Below, piece after piece: positions 11,700-24,677 of a stretch of DNA of 64,000 bases. Under the pieces are notes generated by a model, which saw only the letters and a list, made by a program, of their open reading frames with translations, searched no databases and was not told where the DNA came from. Numbering within the stretch: position 1 is the stretch's first letter; every line of letters begins with the position of its first letter. A program made the translations under genes and the position numbers. Source of the DNA: Panagrolaimus kolymaensis (taxonomy: Eukaryota; Nematoda; Chromadorea; Rhabditida; Panagrolaimidae); contig JAJQJQ010000049.1 in assembly GCA_028622995.1 (NCBI GenBank), positions 930,001 through 994,000 of the forward strand. The letters are read 5' to 3'.

Positions 11700-14600
11700 A
11701 AAAATAATAATAACTTTAATAATTCAATAATGAAAAAATAAATGAAAATGATAGTAACACGAAATCAGCGATAATCAAGTAAATTTGCTTATTGTCAAAT
11801 GTGGGAATTTAAAAGAAAAACAGAAGTAAAAAAAGTTAAATACGGATCCAATTATTCATGAATGAGAAGAAAAATTAAAAATTGTTTAAAAAAACCTTGG
11901 ATCATTAATAATTACAAATATTATTCAGAAATAAGAAGCAAGAAAAAAATCATTTACAAAAAATACTATCACGAAAAGTTAAAAATTTTTTACAACTCTC
12001 AGAATTTTCTTATTAAACAGCCACCAATATTTTTACAGCCTTCAAAAAAAAAGTATGTCATTCACCAATAAAGAAAAAAATACAATTCTTTTTTTTTACT
12101 AAAGGCATAAAAGGCGGATTGGGTTGTTGGTGGTTTTTGTATTAAACAAGTGAATACTTCGTCGATGTTGTTAAAAGTATGTAAAAAAAGTAAGAGGAGT
12201 GAGTGAGGACATGCAAAAAAAAAAGAAGAAGAATTGAAAATAAAAAGAGGGCCAAAACATTTCCTCTTTTCTTTTTTCTTATTTCTCCCGTAGGCTTGTT
12301 TTGTTGTTCGTTGATGGTGGTGGTTAGCTTGGAGGATGGCAAAGGAAAAAGAAATAAGAAAGGAAAAAAACGACTTTCAAAAAAACAAAAAATAAATAAA
12401 AAAAGGCGCATTGCCGAAAATCAATGAGGAAAAAATAACAACGCTCGCTCGCTTGCCAAAAAAAAATATGCAAGCAGACAAGCAAGCAAGATAAAGTTGA
12501 AAGAAAGGAAAAAAAGTAAGTTTGAAGCTTGAAAAAAAGAAAAGAAAGAAAAACTTGTTTGAAAGCATTTTTTTTCTTTGATGTTAAAAATTGTGAGTGG
12601 TAATAAAATTAAATTTAGGCGCATAAAATATTACTTTTTTTTTCACAACTCGTAAAAATCTCTTTTCAAAAGTACAACTACATAGTTTGAAAAGATAGTA
12701 ACTGAAATGAAAAACAACAATAATTTTGAATTTAAGGTTACTGTCCTTGTATGTAATAAAAAAATGGAAAGAATTAATAGTAACCAAAATAAGACAATAT
12801 ATTGTAAAATTCATTTGCAATCAAGAGTAAAAAATTAAGAATTACAAATTACATAAAAGTTGGTCCACAAAATTAAAAATACAGCCTAAAAATTATGCTT
12901 AAAAAATTAAAAAGACTGATAAACTTTTTAATATAACATAAAACCGAAAAAATAAAGTTTCATCTTGCATTAAAAAAACTAGCATCTTTAAATAACCTAA
13001 CTTCGAAGCTATTTCTTGGCATTTTTATAATATTTTTTGTGCATGTAATGTCAAGTTCTAAAAGTTGCTGCTGCTTAATGGTTTACAGCTTTATGACTTC
13101 TTTCTCTTCTTTTTTTTCGTCCTTTACTCGACATACATTTTTTTGTTGTTGTTGCTCGCGCATAATAACATTTTTTTAAACATAATTTACATATATATAA
13201 AAATAAAAATGGACCTTTCATAATAAATTTACTTATTTCTTCTTCGTCTTTTTTTTAGCAAAAATAAAAAAAAATAATGGCATTCAATGGTTGCTGGTTG
13301 TGTGGTTGTGGAGGGCCTAGTTGAACAGTAGCGTCGTCGCTGTAGGGAAACGTGAAAAAAAAATAGACGAATGGATAAAAGAAAAAGAAATTCCGCTTTT
13401 CTCTTTTTTTTTATTCTTCGGTTGAATGCTTGGTTTTTTTTTCATGGTTGAGGTTTTCTGTATTTATATAAAAAAAACTTTTTTTATGAAGCTTTTCAAG
13501 TTTTTTTTCAAGCAATAAATATTCGAAAAAAATATTAAAAAAAGAAAAAGGAGAAATGGTTTTAAAAAAAGTGTACCGAAGCTGAAGGAAGGTCGAAGCC
13601 AAAACTTTTTTAGTAAAAAAAACTTTTTTGTTGAAGGAAATAAAAAACAAATTTTTCAAAAATAGACGTTCCATGTCTCGTGGGAAAAACTATATGAACA
13701 CAACATAATATAAATATAAAATTTATAATTTAGCAGCATTCAGAAAAAAAAAATATGGCGGTGGTGGTCAAAACTCTATTTTTATACTATAGAAAATTCA
13801 TTTTTAAATTGAAGATGACGCAACAAGAATATTTGTGCTAAAAATAATAAAAGATCAAAATTTAAAATTCTGTAATGGCTATCCAAAAAATATAAACACT
13901 GCGCCTCAAATAAAAAATCCTGTCATTTATCATTTTGATAAATTTTTCTTTAAAGCTATAAATCTTCATTCAACCTCATTAACTATCAAAAATAATAATA
14001 TTAAAAAAACCCGCAATCCATCCATTTTCTTGCCACACAAAAAAAATAAATGAAGAAGAATAAAAAAAAAAAAAACAGATGAAACTAATAAATTGCTGCC
14101 GCCTGCAACTTGGCTATTTCTTATTTTTTTATTAACTTCCTTTTTTATCGTCTTCTTTCTTTTATTTTCTTCATAAAAGTGCTTTGTTTATTGGCAAAAA
14201 AAAAGACTGCGTTCTCAAAGAATGAATCTTTTATTTATTTATTTCTTCAGATCTTTTTTCTCAAAAAGCAATAAAGCCGATTTAACTAAAAACTTTTAAA
14301 AATAAAGAAGTCTCCTATTTGCCATTTCTTCGTTTTTTTAAACGTAAATATAATTTCCTTCAAAAAAATGAAGAAGAAAGAAAAAACTTTATTTCAAAAG
14401 AAAATTGCCAAAGAAAAAAACTTTACTTGCATAAAATTTTTTTTGTTTGGAAGTGAAAAACCTCAAAAGTGGTTTTTGAGAAAAATAATGTTTAAAAATG
14501 GCTGCAAAAATTCTAGCTTTACAGATAAATAACTTCTTTTCAACATAAGAGCTTGTGTGAAATTCAGAGACAAAATTTTCATATTTCCATTGGACACAAA

Positions 14601-14704
14601 AAATTTTAGCTTTAAAAAATCACATTTTTTCTTCCATTCATTCATTTATGGTTAAACTAAAGAAATAAAGGTAAGTCTAAAATTGTCTAGCGTCAAATTG
14701 ACAC
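11700..14704. other. Gene-free AT-rich region
   Basis: About 3 kb of low-complexity sequence (A/T tracts, GTTGTT and CTTCTT runs). One imperfect palindrome of the GATAGTAAC..GGTTACTGTC type lies at 12694-12747 and resembles the family in the RhoGEF introns. No credible ORF or RNA gene seen. Confidence 0.5.
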
Positions 14705-14776
14705 GCCTCATTGGCTCAGTGGCAGAGCGTCTGTCTAGTAAACAGAAGGCCGCTGGTTCGATTCCAGCATGAGGCA
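14705..14776 (+). tRNA. tRNA-Thr (anticodon AGT)
   Basis: A complete 72-nt cloverleaf. The 7-bp acceptor stem GCCTCAT/ATGAGGC is perfect, the D arm is GCTC/GAGC, and the anticodon stem TCTGT/ACAGA encloses loop CTAGTAA with anticodon AGT. The variable loop is 5 nt and the T arm is GCTGG/CCAGC with loop TTCGATT. The discriminator is A. The A box (TGGCTCAGTGG) and B box (GGTTCGATTCC) are canonical, there is no intron, and a T7 run about 10 nt downstream fits Pol III termination. The AGT anticodon (read as inosine) decodes ACU/ACC/ACA threonine. Confidence 0.96.
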
Positions 14777-17700
14777 GGAAAAACTTTTTTTCATTTTATT
14801 AAAAGTTATTTGAAACAAAAAGAAAAAAAGTTACTGGTTTGCTTTTTTTAATGCATACAAAACTTCAAAGTCTTATTATTTTTCGTTTTTTGTATTGAAA
14901 AATTATTTAAACCAAAAATAACTATGCATTCGCCAAAATCCAACGAAAAAACTTGAAAAATAAAAATTTAAAACAAAAAACAAAAAAAATTAATGTCAAT
15001 ATCCTTACTCATATTTTTCCATCCAGAAACATAAAATAAAAAAAAAGTGACATGACAACCTTAGTTTTTTAGTTTTCTTTTCCATATCCAAGTTTGTTCA
15101 ACAACAAAAAAAAGAAGAGAGAAGCAAAAAAACTTAACACTGGAAAAATGAAAAAAGGAGAAAATATGGCCTCAGGGAATTTGCTTTTATAGATAAAAGG
15201 AAAATGAAACTTCTCTGAAGCAAAAAAAAAAAAAAGTAAACTAGAGTAAGCATTGCGACAAGGAGAAGCAAGAAGACTATGGATAATGGACATCCAAGAC
15301 CAAGCTGCATGCATGACACCAGATGGCATCAAATATTTTTTTAGTTCCATTCATCCACCATATCGAAATAATAAAAAAAAAGTTAGTTACAAACTTTATT
15401 TTTCTTCAACTAAAAACTTTCAAAAAGTAAAGTATTTAAAAAACCATTAATCAAAGGACCAGAAAAAAAATTGAAAAAAGCAAACGACGAGAAAATATTT
15501 TTAGTGGAAAAAATAAAAAACGGATGTTTATTATTTGAAAGCTTGAAGAGTTTGGAGCTTGCGGGGTTTGCCAGCGGCCTGCCAAGAAAAAAAAGGAGAA
15601 AAGAAAGAAGAATGCAAATTTTTTTCCCTCTCAAATTAGTAGCTTCTTTGTTTTTTTTTTCTCCTCAGTTCTAGTTGCTCTTATTTTTGGAGGAGTGAGT
15701 GTGTGGAAGGGCCAAACCCATTTTTTTCCATCCACCATAAAGTTGGAAAAATATATGCATGAATGCCAGCTAATTCTTCTAGCTCACGATGGCTAAAGTT
15801 TTTAGATTATTTCTCAAAATGAAAAAAGCTAGAATAAAAAATAAAATAAAAGAAAATTGAGATTTGTGGGATAATGAATGTGAATTTGAAGACATAGAGA
15901 AAAAAAAAGAAAGAGTTGAATTAATGATGAAAAAAAAAGTCAAAAACTTTATATTTCATAGAAAATGATGGCGGAATGAGTAAAATGATATCTATCTATG
16001 ACGGCGAAAATGGCAGCAGCAATATATTTAGTTACTTCGTTCGTCGTTTCAAAATAATTTTTACAAATTGCAAATGTTTCGAAAAAAAATTATATTAAAC
16101 ACCAAAGTTTAAAAAAGTTGAAAATTCAAGAAATAAAAAAAAAGAAATGCAGTCAAGGGTAATCAAAAAAAGTAATAATAATAAATTTATAAAACTCAGC
16201 AAAAAATTAAACTAATTTAGCGAAAAGAAAGTTTTTTGTAAGAAAAAAAAATTAAATTATTTTTGTACAAAGTAAAACAAAGTTAAAAAAAGTAATAAAC
16301 GCAGGTGTTTTTAAAAAAGGAAAGTTACCCATTTTAACTTTATGACTTTTGCTGCTCAAATACAGCGGCGCGGCATACAAGAATTTAAAATTATCAAAAT
16401 TAAATTCGCTCCCATTAACCACCATAAAAAAGTTATTTTTAAACTTTTTCTAATAAAAAAAAATATTGTTCGAAAACTGACATACAGAAAAAAAACTTAA
16501 AAACAGGCGAATAAAAATAAAATAATATAAAATCGTGTTAACATCCAATAAATTTTTTCCTTCATCAGTCGACAATTTTTTTTTCTCCTCTAAAAATTCT
16601 TTTTACTTTTTCTTCGTCGTCAACACTTTGTGGCACAACAAAAAAAGAAGAGAAGAGTATAGTAATTTTAACAAACTTCGACATATATTTTCAAGTTTGT
16701 TGAGTGTTGCAAAAAAATAGAATAAAAAAACTTTATCTTTCTTTTCTTTCAATTTTTCTTCTTCTAAGTTTTTGGAAAAAAAGAGAGTTAAATTTTTTTT
16801 TTGAGTGTCATCTTTTCAAAGAAAAAGCTGTTGTTGCTTGCCTTGTCCTGCTTTGCCCATGCCGGCTGTCAATAATATAAGCAAAAAATTTAAAAAAGAA
16901 GGAATAAAGAAGAAGGGCGCCCAACCCGAACGAACATAATAGAAACATGAAAAAATGAAAATGAAAATGGAAAGGGATGAATGTTGTTAACTCGAAAAAA
17001 AAAAGTAATCTTGTTAGTCACACTTTTCTTATTCGATCTTCTTCTTCCTTTTCTTCTTTCTCGTTTTAATGCTTCTCCAAACAAAAAAAAATAGTGAAAA
17101 GCCAGCCTGTCTAAAAATGGATTGGCGATGACAGATGAAAACTTTTCCGAAAGTTTATTATTTAAAAAAAATTGCAAATCAAGAAAAAACGACGACACTG
17201 GTTTATTGGACGTCTTTTAAAAAATTCATTGATACTTTTTTTTTATAAAAACCTTTGTTGTTGCATCAAATTCAGAAATTTTTTCATTTAAAATAATTAT
17301 CTCCATTTCTATCAATAATTTGCATTTTAGTGATAAAAAAAGAAGAAAAAAGCTTTCAAGTAATCTCTTCTCGAAAACCAAAAAAACTTTTGTTTTTGGA
17401 AAAAAAATATTAAAACTCAAACGCAAAATTCTTTGAGCTAAGAATTAAAATAAAAAACAACAAATCAGAAACATTTCGATGAAAATCAAGTTTATCGAAA
17501 GTAAAGAACTTTTTGGCTTTTTGCAACGAGAAAATCCAAGAGAAACAATCCATTTTCTCCCCAGACAAATTTTAGGAGCCACAATGACTTTAAAAATTGT
17601 TTATTTAAAATTTTAAGCTTTTTTAAAATATCAACAAATTTGTAAATTAGAAAAAAAAAGTTAAATTCTTTTCTTCAAAATTTTTTTTAAAATTCTCGGA

Positions 17701-18920
17701 CATCGCCACCGCCAGCAATTAACAATTACTAATTAGAAGCAAGAAGTAAGCAAAGAAGAAAGTATTCAGTGTTCCGCATGAAAAAAAAGAAGAAATAATG
17801 AAAGAATTATTTGTTTCGGAAGTCCAAAAACAACCAACCAAAAACGAAGGAAGCGCTGCAACAACAACATCCATCATCAACCAACAGCAACGATGGCGGC
17901 GAAACTGCCGTGCAAGCAAGCACGAAAAAGGAAAAATAAGAATCCAAGTTTTCAAAAAAAAAAGAAAAGCAGCCGAAGCTTAAAAATATAAAACTTTGCA
18001 TATAAAAACATTTTTTTTTCTATTCCAAACCAAAAAATATTTGATGCCACCCCAAAAAAAGAAAGAAGAGGAAGACGCAAGCAAGCAAATGCAACGAATG
18101 ACAAAAGCCAACAACGCTGCTGCTGCCTCAAGCAGCTTCAAGAAACAAACAGCAACAAACGAAAATGGCGGCGGCCGCCATCGACGACGAAGAACAACGA
18201 TAACAATTGCTTTTCTTCCTTCATTTTTGTTTTGTTTCGTTTTTGCTTGTTTAAAATAAAAAAATGCCATCTTTTCACTTCTTTTTTTTCTTGCCTTTGG
18301 AGTAAAAATTTTTTGTTCCATTTCTAAAATCTAAAACATGAAAAAAAAAATGGGAGGAGGAAAGAAAAAACAAAGCAAAAGACAAGAGAAATATAATAGA
18401 CTAGCTTGCTGCTGGCGGATGGGTTCACTTTCTTCCTATATATATTTTTTTGTGTCATTCTTCTTCGTTTTTAGGGTTTTTTTTTTCTAAAAAAAAAGTA
18501 AGTAAAATTGAGACGAGACAAGCCAAAGCGATATGAAAACGAAGATAGCCGTTGGCAAAAAAGAAAAAAATGAAACTTGAAACTTTTATTCCTTATCCTC
18601 GTCACTTCTCTCCTCCAAAAACACAACAAAAAAATTTCTTCATCTAAATGATAAAACGGCAAATTGGAATACATACTTACTTACTGACGGCTTCTCCAAA
18701 AAAAAAAAGAAAGATGAGAAAACTTTAATTTTTGAAAAGCAAAAATTAAAAACTTTATAAGCGACAAAATTGTAAGAAAAAAAGGTAAAGCTTTTATGGT
18801 AACATTAAAAAAAAATAAAGGTGATCCCATAAAAATTAAGAGTTTATATTCTAAACCAAATTCTGTGAGTAACAAAAATTTGCAAAATTTTTTAATTCTT
18901 CAACTAAAAATAATTATATA
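14777..18920. other. Gene-free AT-rich region
   Basis: About 4.1 kb between the tRNA and the Helitron end. The sequence is homopolymer A/T with short CAG/CAA-like and GAAGAA runs. A few ORFs of 60-110 residues occur, but their composition (Lys/Phe/Ser runs) and overlap on both strands argue against genes. Nothing functional identified. Confidence 0.55.
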
Positions 18921-18950
18921 CTAGGAATAAAGGCCGCCCTTCGGGCGGCC
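18921..18950 (-). terminator. Helitron 3' terminal hairpin and CTAG end
   Basis: A perfect 8-bp GC stem with a 3-nt loop, a 7-nt spacer and terminal CTAG, followed by T. In Helitrons this hairpin marks where rolling-circle transposition ends. The same geometry (hairpin, 7-nt spacer, CTAG, T) recurs on the plus strand at 37362-37389. Confidence 0.85.
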
Positions 18951-19365
18951 AAGAAAATGAAAATGAATTAGGATATATCTTAATTATTGTATCATATTCT
19001 TTTTTGAATACTATGTAAAATTTCGATTTTGCGCTCTATCTTGATCGCATCTTATGTTTGGACCCTATCTTCTATTTTTGAGGTAAGAGATGCTTCACTT
19101 TATTTTGGTCCTTGAATCTTTCTCTTGATATTAGCTTCATCAATCTTTCTCATGATATTATTTGATTGGATCGTTCACGATATATTAGTTCGATGGATTC
19201 TTGCTTAGTTATTAAGTTGTTAATACTTCCTGAAAAGAAGATCGTCGCTCATTTAGATTCAATAATATAAAATTCAAATTATAAATATTGTAAAAAAAGT
19301 TAATTCAATTAGTTGTTTATTACATATTACAAAAATTACATAAAATACAGTTTATTACAAAAATA

Positions 19366-20026
19366 TTATGCTTCAAGATGAGCATGATTTGCTTCAACCA
19401 TAATAACACCATCTTGAATCTTTACATTCCCATGGAAAACCCAAGTTTCACCAATAATAACATCCAAACCATCATGTAATGTAATTTCTGCAAAATTACC
19501 AAGTGGATCACGAATTACCATAATGAAAATATCTCCATCTTGTTCAGGAAGTTGTTCTATAATTCCAATTATTTGAATATTATCAAGTGCCCCGACGATC
19601 ATGTTAAAATCAGATATTGGTCCATCTTCTGGATTTGCCATAATCATAACATTTGAATTACCCCAAATGATAAATTCCAAATCCAAATCCAAATCCCCAA
19701 GCTTCCAAGTTGTTGAACTTCGACGGTCATTCTTTTTCCACAATCGTTGAAACATTACAATAGCACCTCTTCGAATATCTTCAACTATATTTAAATTCGG
19801 TGTAAAACATTTAACAGAGAAATTCTTCAAAAGACCATTTTCATCACGAACAGAACATGTAAAGAACTTGAATTTTTCACCAGTTGAAATACGAAGGACT
19901 CGAGCGATAATATCAATAGCACTAAAAAATAAAACATTGAGTTAAAATAAATAATTAAAAAACTTACTGACGGCGATTTCCTTTAGGAATTGTTTTGAGT
20001 AAGGCAACATTTGAAATTTGGTCCAT
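19366..20026 (-). CDS. Helitron-borne RPA-like single-strand DNA-binding protein
   Basis: Two exons, 20026-19968 and 19921-19366, give 204 residues; the 46-bp intron is GTAAGT..TTTTTTAG and the joined frame is exact. The protein starts MDQISNVALLKTIPKGNRR. It continues with two stretches typical of an OB fold as in RPA70: an ARVLRISTGEKFKFFTCSVRDENG block, then FSVKCFTPNLNIVEDIRRGAIVMFQ and a C-terminal FAEITLHDGLDVIIGETWVF region. RPA-like genes are a known accessory of plant and animal Helitrons and are thought to protect single-stranded intermediates. It lies between the RepHel stop and the 3' hairpin on the same strand, which is the usual arrangement. The reading frame is intact. The fold assignment rests on pattern and context. 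Confidence 0.72.
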
Positions 20027-20456
20027 GTTGAATTCAATCAAAAAATTTCACCCCAAGAAAAAATGTTGAGTAATGATGAATAAAAAAAACGTTGATTAAT
20101 GATGAAAGAAAAAAAGAAAAATGATGAACAGTTTAAAAAATTGAAAATAAAATGCATTGAACATTTCTTGTTGTATGCTAATTTTAACTAAATTTTCTTT
20201 TCGTTGATTTTCTTCATTTCTTTTTCCTTGAAAATTGCAAATTTGCATAGAGACAGAGATTTCTCTGTATTCTATCCTCTTTTTTTCAGCTAACCGATCC
20301 TTCACTTGATTTTGTCATTAAAACCTTGCCCAGCTATTAACTCCATGAATCCTTTTAGTGCTTTGATCCTTACCATTTCGGGCGACCAAAAATTGTAATT
20401 GCTTTTAATAATGCACAGCTCTTAGTTACTATTTTGTTTTAATTTAAACAAAACAG

Positions 20457-20520
20457 ATCAAGCTCCTTCGCCGCGTCAAGGCAGCTGTGCTCAGAAGGAG
20501 TGGGGCAAAGCCCCTTGATT
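20457..20520. other. GC-rich double hairpin inside the Helitron
   Basis: Between the RepHel stop and the RPA-like gene there is a GC-rich segment with two potential stems: CTCCTTC/GAAGGAG and GGGGC-AAA-GCCCC. It stands out from its AT-rich surroundings. It lacks the CTRR end of a Helitron terminus. Role unknown. Confidence 0.4.
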
Positions 20521-20922
20521 ATTTTATTAAGGCTACTTTTAAATTTTTACACATTTCATATATTTTCAATAATTTCTTTGTAAACAAAATTTTTAACTTT
20601 CTTATCGAGTCTTTGCTTTCCTAAATATGCTTTTAATGATGAATAACGCTTTACTCTTGAACACGCAACATACATTTGACCATGATTAAATACATCCTTC
20701 CTCAAATCAATTCCAACTTTTTCAAATGTTTGACCTTGACATTTATTTATTGTCATTGCAAATGCGATTTTAACTGGAAATTGTCGTCGGGCTAATGTAA
20801 ATGGGTAATTTTCTTCGTTGTAAAGTAGGATGCGATGTATCATAACAATGTCGCCTTTTTTGTCTCCAGTTAATATTTTACATTGCAATGTATGATTCAT
20901 TAAACCAATAACTAAAAGCCTT

Positions 20923-21403
20923 CCCAGCCTTCGTTGCAAGCGGAATGCACTAACTGCGCAGCGAATTTGCAGCGAACTTTTGCAGTAAATGCGCAGCTTA
21001 TTTTTAAAGCTGCGCAGTTAGTGCAAGAATGCAGCTAATCTAATTAATATTTTAAATTTTAAGAATCCGAGTTAATAGCTTGATTCTTATTATTTTTTTG
21101 TCCCCATAGTCAGGAAAAGTGTAATAATGATAGATTTAGTATCCCTATAGTGAAATCCCTGATTTTCTAGCCAAAATAATTAATTCTAAAAACATAATAA
21201 ATTAGCTGCATTTTTTGCATTTAGTGCGCAGTTAGTGTGCAGATAGTGCGCAGTTAGTGCACTAATGCTGCGTATCCTATTTGCAGCTAATTTTTGCAGT
21301 AAAGGCGCAGCTAAGCAAATTAGCTGCGCACTACCTGCGCCCCGTTAAAAAAATTCGCAGCTAATTTGCAGTTAGTGCGTGTTCGCAGCTATCGAGCCCT
21401 GGG
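20923..21403. mobile_element. Small non-autonomous element with CCCAG ends
   Basis: 481 bp with short inverted ends (CCCAGC../..CCTGGG) and a TT direct repeat on each side, so the presumed 2-bp target duplication is TT (AA on the coding strand). Inside are many scrambled copies of TGCGCAGTTAGTGC / GCAGCTAATTTGCAG on both strands, making the element highly self-complementary. It has no coding capacity. It interrupts the Helitron helicase, and its removal with one TT restores the frame and an expected helicase sequence. The superfamily is not assigned. Confidence 0.75.
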
Positions 21404-24400
21404 TTGTTCCATTGCATAAACCTTCACTTTGACTAAGATTTCGAATAAGCATAATAACAGTATTTTTTCTCAAACGAAGTTCATGAGGTGGTAATGACGG
21501 CGGGTTAAGACTGTTAAGATATTCCTGTGTCAATAATTCTTGCAAAGCTTCTCCTTCGATCGCTTTATCAATACTTGTGTAAACTTTTTCGCTTTCAGCT
21601 GGCAACATTTCCACAACTTCATGATTAATTTCATCAACATCGGCATTTCTTGCTGACAGAATGACGGAGTTTGCAACTTCTTCAAATCTATTTTGTTCAA
21701 TTAAGGTATGATAAACACTTTTCACTAAATCATTTTCAACGATAAGCTCTGAAGGGAATATCATGTTATCATCATTATCATTTACTTTTCCTTCGCCAAT
21801 TTCTAAAAGATATTTTGCAAAATCTGTTTCTTCTGGGTCTGCTCGCATATTTTGGTGCAATGTTAACTTTTCAAAATCTTTCCAAAGGTGGCAAAATTTA
21901 ATAGATAGACTGATACATTCTGAACGCGTGCCATTTTTTCGAACTGGTAATAATTGTCGAAAGTCACCACCAAGTATTACAATTTTTCCACCAAAAGGTT
22001 CATCAATTTTTGTCAAATCTCGCAAAAGTCTATCCATAATTTCAAGCCCATATCGTGGAGCCATAGGTGTTTCATCCCAGATAAAAACATTTGTTTTTTT
22101 TAAATTCTCAGCTTGTTTTGATTTTGGTGTTAAACTGGAGTTGGAATCAGCATAGAGAGGTACTGGCAATCCCAATGTTTTATGTACAGTTTTTCCTTCG
22201 GGTAACAAAATCGCTGCAATTCCAGTGAATGCCATAGTATGCACTTTTTTACCTTTAGATCGCAATAAATGCCATAAAGTTTTATAAACATATGTTTTAC
22301 CCGATCCTCCTGGTCCATCAAGATAATATAGCTTTTGGATACTTTCGGTATTATTATTACTTTCACTCGATTTTAAAATCTTGTCAACAATAATTTTTTG
22401 TTCTTTATTTAATGTTGCATACATTTGGTTGCCAATGTTTTCATCAAATATAGGGTCATAAACATCATAATCTTGATCAAAAATAACTTCTTGCTTCATT
22501 GTTGGAAAATCTTTTAAAGTTTTGTCTTCTTTTTCTAACAATTTGCTAATTTCTCTATAAGCTTTTTGAATGGCTATTTCAATAGGATCCTCTCTTGCAA
22601 AATCATCCGCCATGTCTTCTTTGAATTCTTCCCAAAGATCTTGTGGAGCTAAAGGTTGACAATGAATTAGTAGTCTAACAAATAAAGATCGCATTTGATA
22701 AGGGAGCATTGAAACGCGAGCTTCTGCAAGTACACGATACCATTCTTTATCATCTTCGACTAATCCTAATTCCAAGCAAGCCTAAGTGAATGTTTGACAT
22801 ATTTTTCCATCGACAGTTTTCAATGCATCAAAACTCGTTGCACCTTTTACATGATTAAGAAGAATTCGAAGATGAAAAAGTTCTTGATTAGTGGGACTTG
22901 CAGTGTACATTCGACCAAATACTTTAAATCCTCCTTTTCTTTGTTCCCATTGATATTTTGTTTTTTCTTTTGTGCCATCAGCATTTTTGGGTTTATTTTT
23001 ATTGATGTCTTTCCAAGTGTAATGTTCAGGGATTTCACTGTAAAAGTAATTCTTTGCTTTCGAGTCTCTATTATTGAGTTCAAAATAATCTAACAACATT
23101 GTTTTTTTATCCAAAGCTGCTTGTAAATCTTCAGGGTTGTCAGCATCAACAAAATTAACTCTTTGTTCGCCAGGTAAATGAATAGGTAAACGGGTTATCG
23201 AATGACTTTGACCATGCAACTCAAAATTTAAGATTCTCCATGCTGCTTCAGCTGCTCCCATATATCGGCTGTTTAAAAATGATTCACATTCATCATATTG
23301 AACAACGCCGTCGACAATTTTAATGGCTGCTGAATCGTGACCTTTGAAAATGTATTTATAAAGATATTTTACAGCTTTAATTGAGGAAACAACTTCAACA
23401 TTTATATGACAATTCATCAAAAGAAGTAAATTAGGACAGTGCGGAACAACATATTGATTATCTGCAACAAAGCCTGAACTTTTTGTTATTTCTCGGCCAT
23501 TATCTGGTCTCGCATATGTAGGATAAGCATCTTCGTCAAGAGTTGTTTTTTCTTGGAAACTTTTTGGAAAACCCTTAGAACAATCGCCTTCTTTTTCGCA
23601 TCGGAAACCGCAAGGTCCATGAATCATGTGAGTGGAAACTAAATTAAATAAGTTTGGAAATTTTTCAGGATCTGGTAATTGGGCACTTATATAACGATCG
23701 ATAACTTCAGCTGTTCGCATTTTATAATCACCTTCCAATGTAACCAAAAGATGAGCATGAGGAAGCCCTCGTTTTTGAAATTCAATTGTGTAAACGAATG
23801 CTTTACAACCGCCAAAGAAACCTTTTTTTTCTATCAAATCGATGACATAATTTAACTTTTGCTTAAAAACTCTTGCAACCAAATCAGGTCTATCAGCAGG
23901 TGTTTGTCCTTGAAAAAGATTTTCGGTAATTTCCGGCCAATTTGGATTGCATGTCATAGTAATAAATAAATCTGGTTTTCCAAGTCGACGAACAATGGCC
24001 ATTGCATCTTGGTAAATTTGTTCCATGTAACGGGGTGAACCTGTATGTGTTGAGGGAAGAATAAATTTTGAACCTATTGATTGCGCATTATTTTCAATTT
24101 GGTGTTTTTTCATAAAGTCATCAATGTTTACATAGCTATCACGAAATAGTTTATTTTGATTTTTTCTAAGAAATTCAACTCGCTCCTTAATCATTTTTAA
24201 AGCTGTGTCAACTAACCATTGTTGAAAAAGTCTCCCACCATGTAAAATAGCATTAAATTCCCCATTTCGGATGGCAATGTGAAATTTGGCATATGCATTT
24301 CGAGTGATTGTTTTATTGGAAAATAATTTTTTCATTTCATGGTGCCAAATTGGTTGTCCGTGTGGAAAGAAAATTGGGTAAAGCCATGGTTCAACATTTT

Positions 24401-24677
24401 TGTCTAACGCATTAACAGTTTTAAGTTTACGACCTTCTTTATCATAAATTGTTACATATGAGTCGGGGATTTCGCCATCATCCGTGGTAGCAAAAACAGC
24501 AGCAACTTCATTAGATGTTTGCAAATTAAAGCGACGGGGATCGACACCTTTTTTTAAGCCAAAATGCAATGATAAATTTAATGGTGGTGTATTATTTTGT
24601 AATGCTAAGTTTTGATGTATATTATATTGTTCATGTAACATTTGGAAAGCTTGAGCGTGACAGTTTATTTTGCTTAA

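Noticed and set aside
17719..18321. Overlapping ORFs in the region before the Helitron
   Set aside because: Several overlap on opposite strands and are made of homopolymer and GAA/CAA repeats.
20457..20520. Helitron terminus at the GC-rich double hairpin
   Set aside because: No CTRR follows and the RPA-like gene lies beyond it; the 18921-18950 end has the full Helitron signature.
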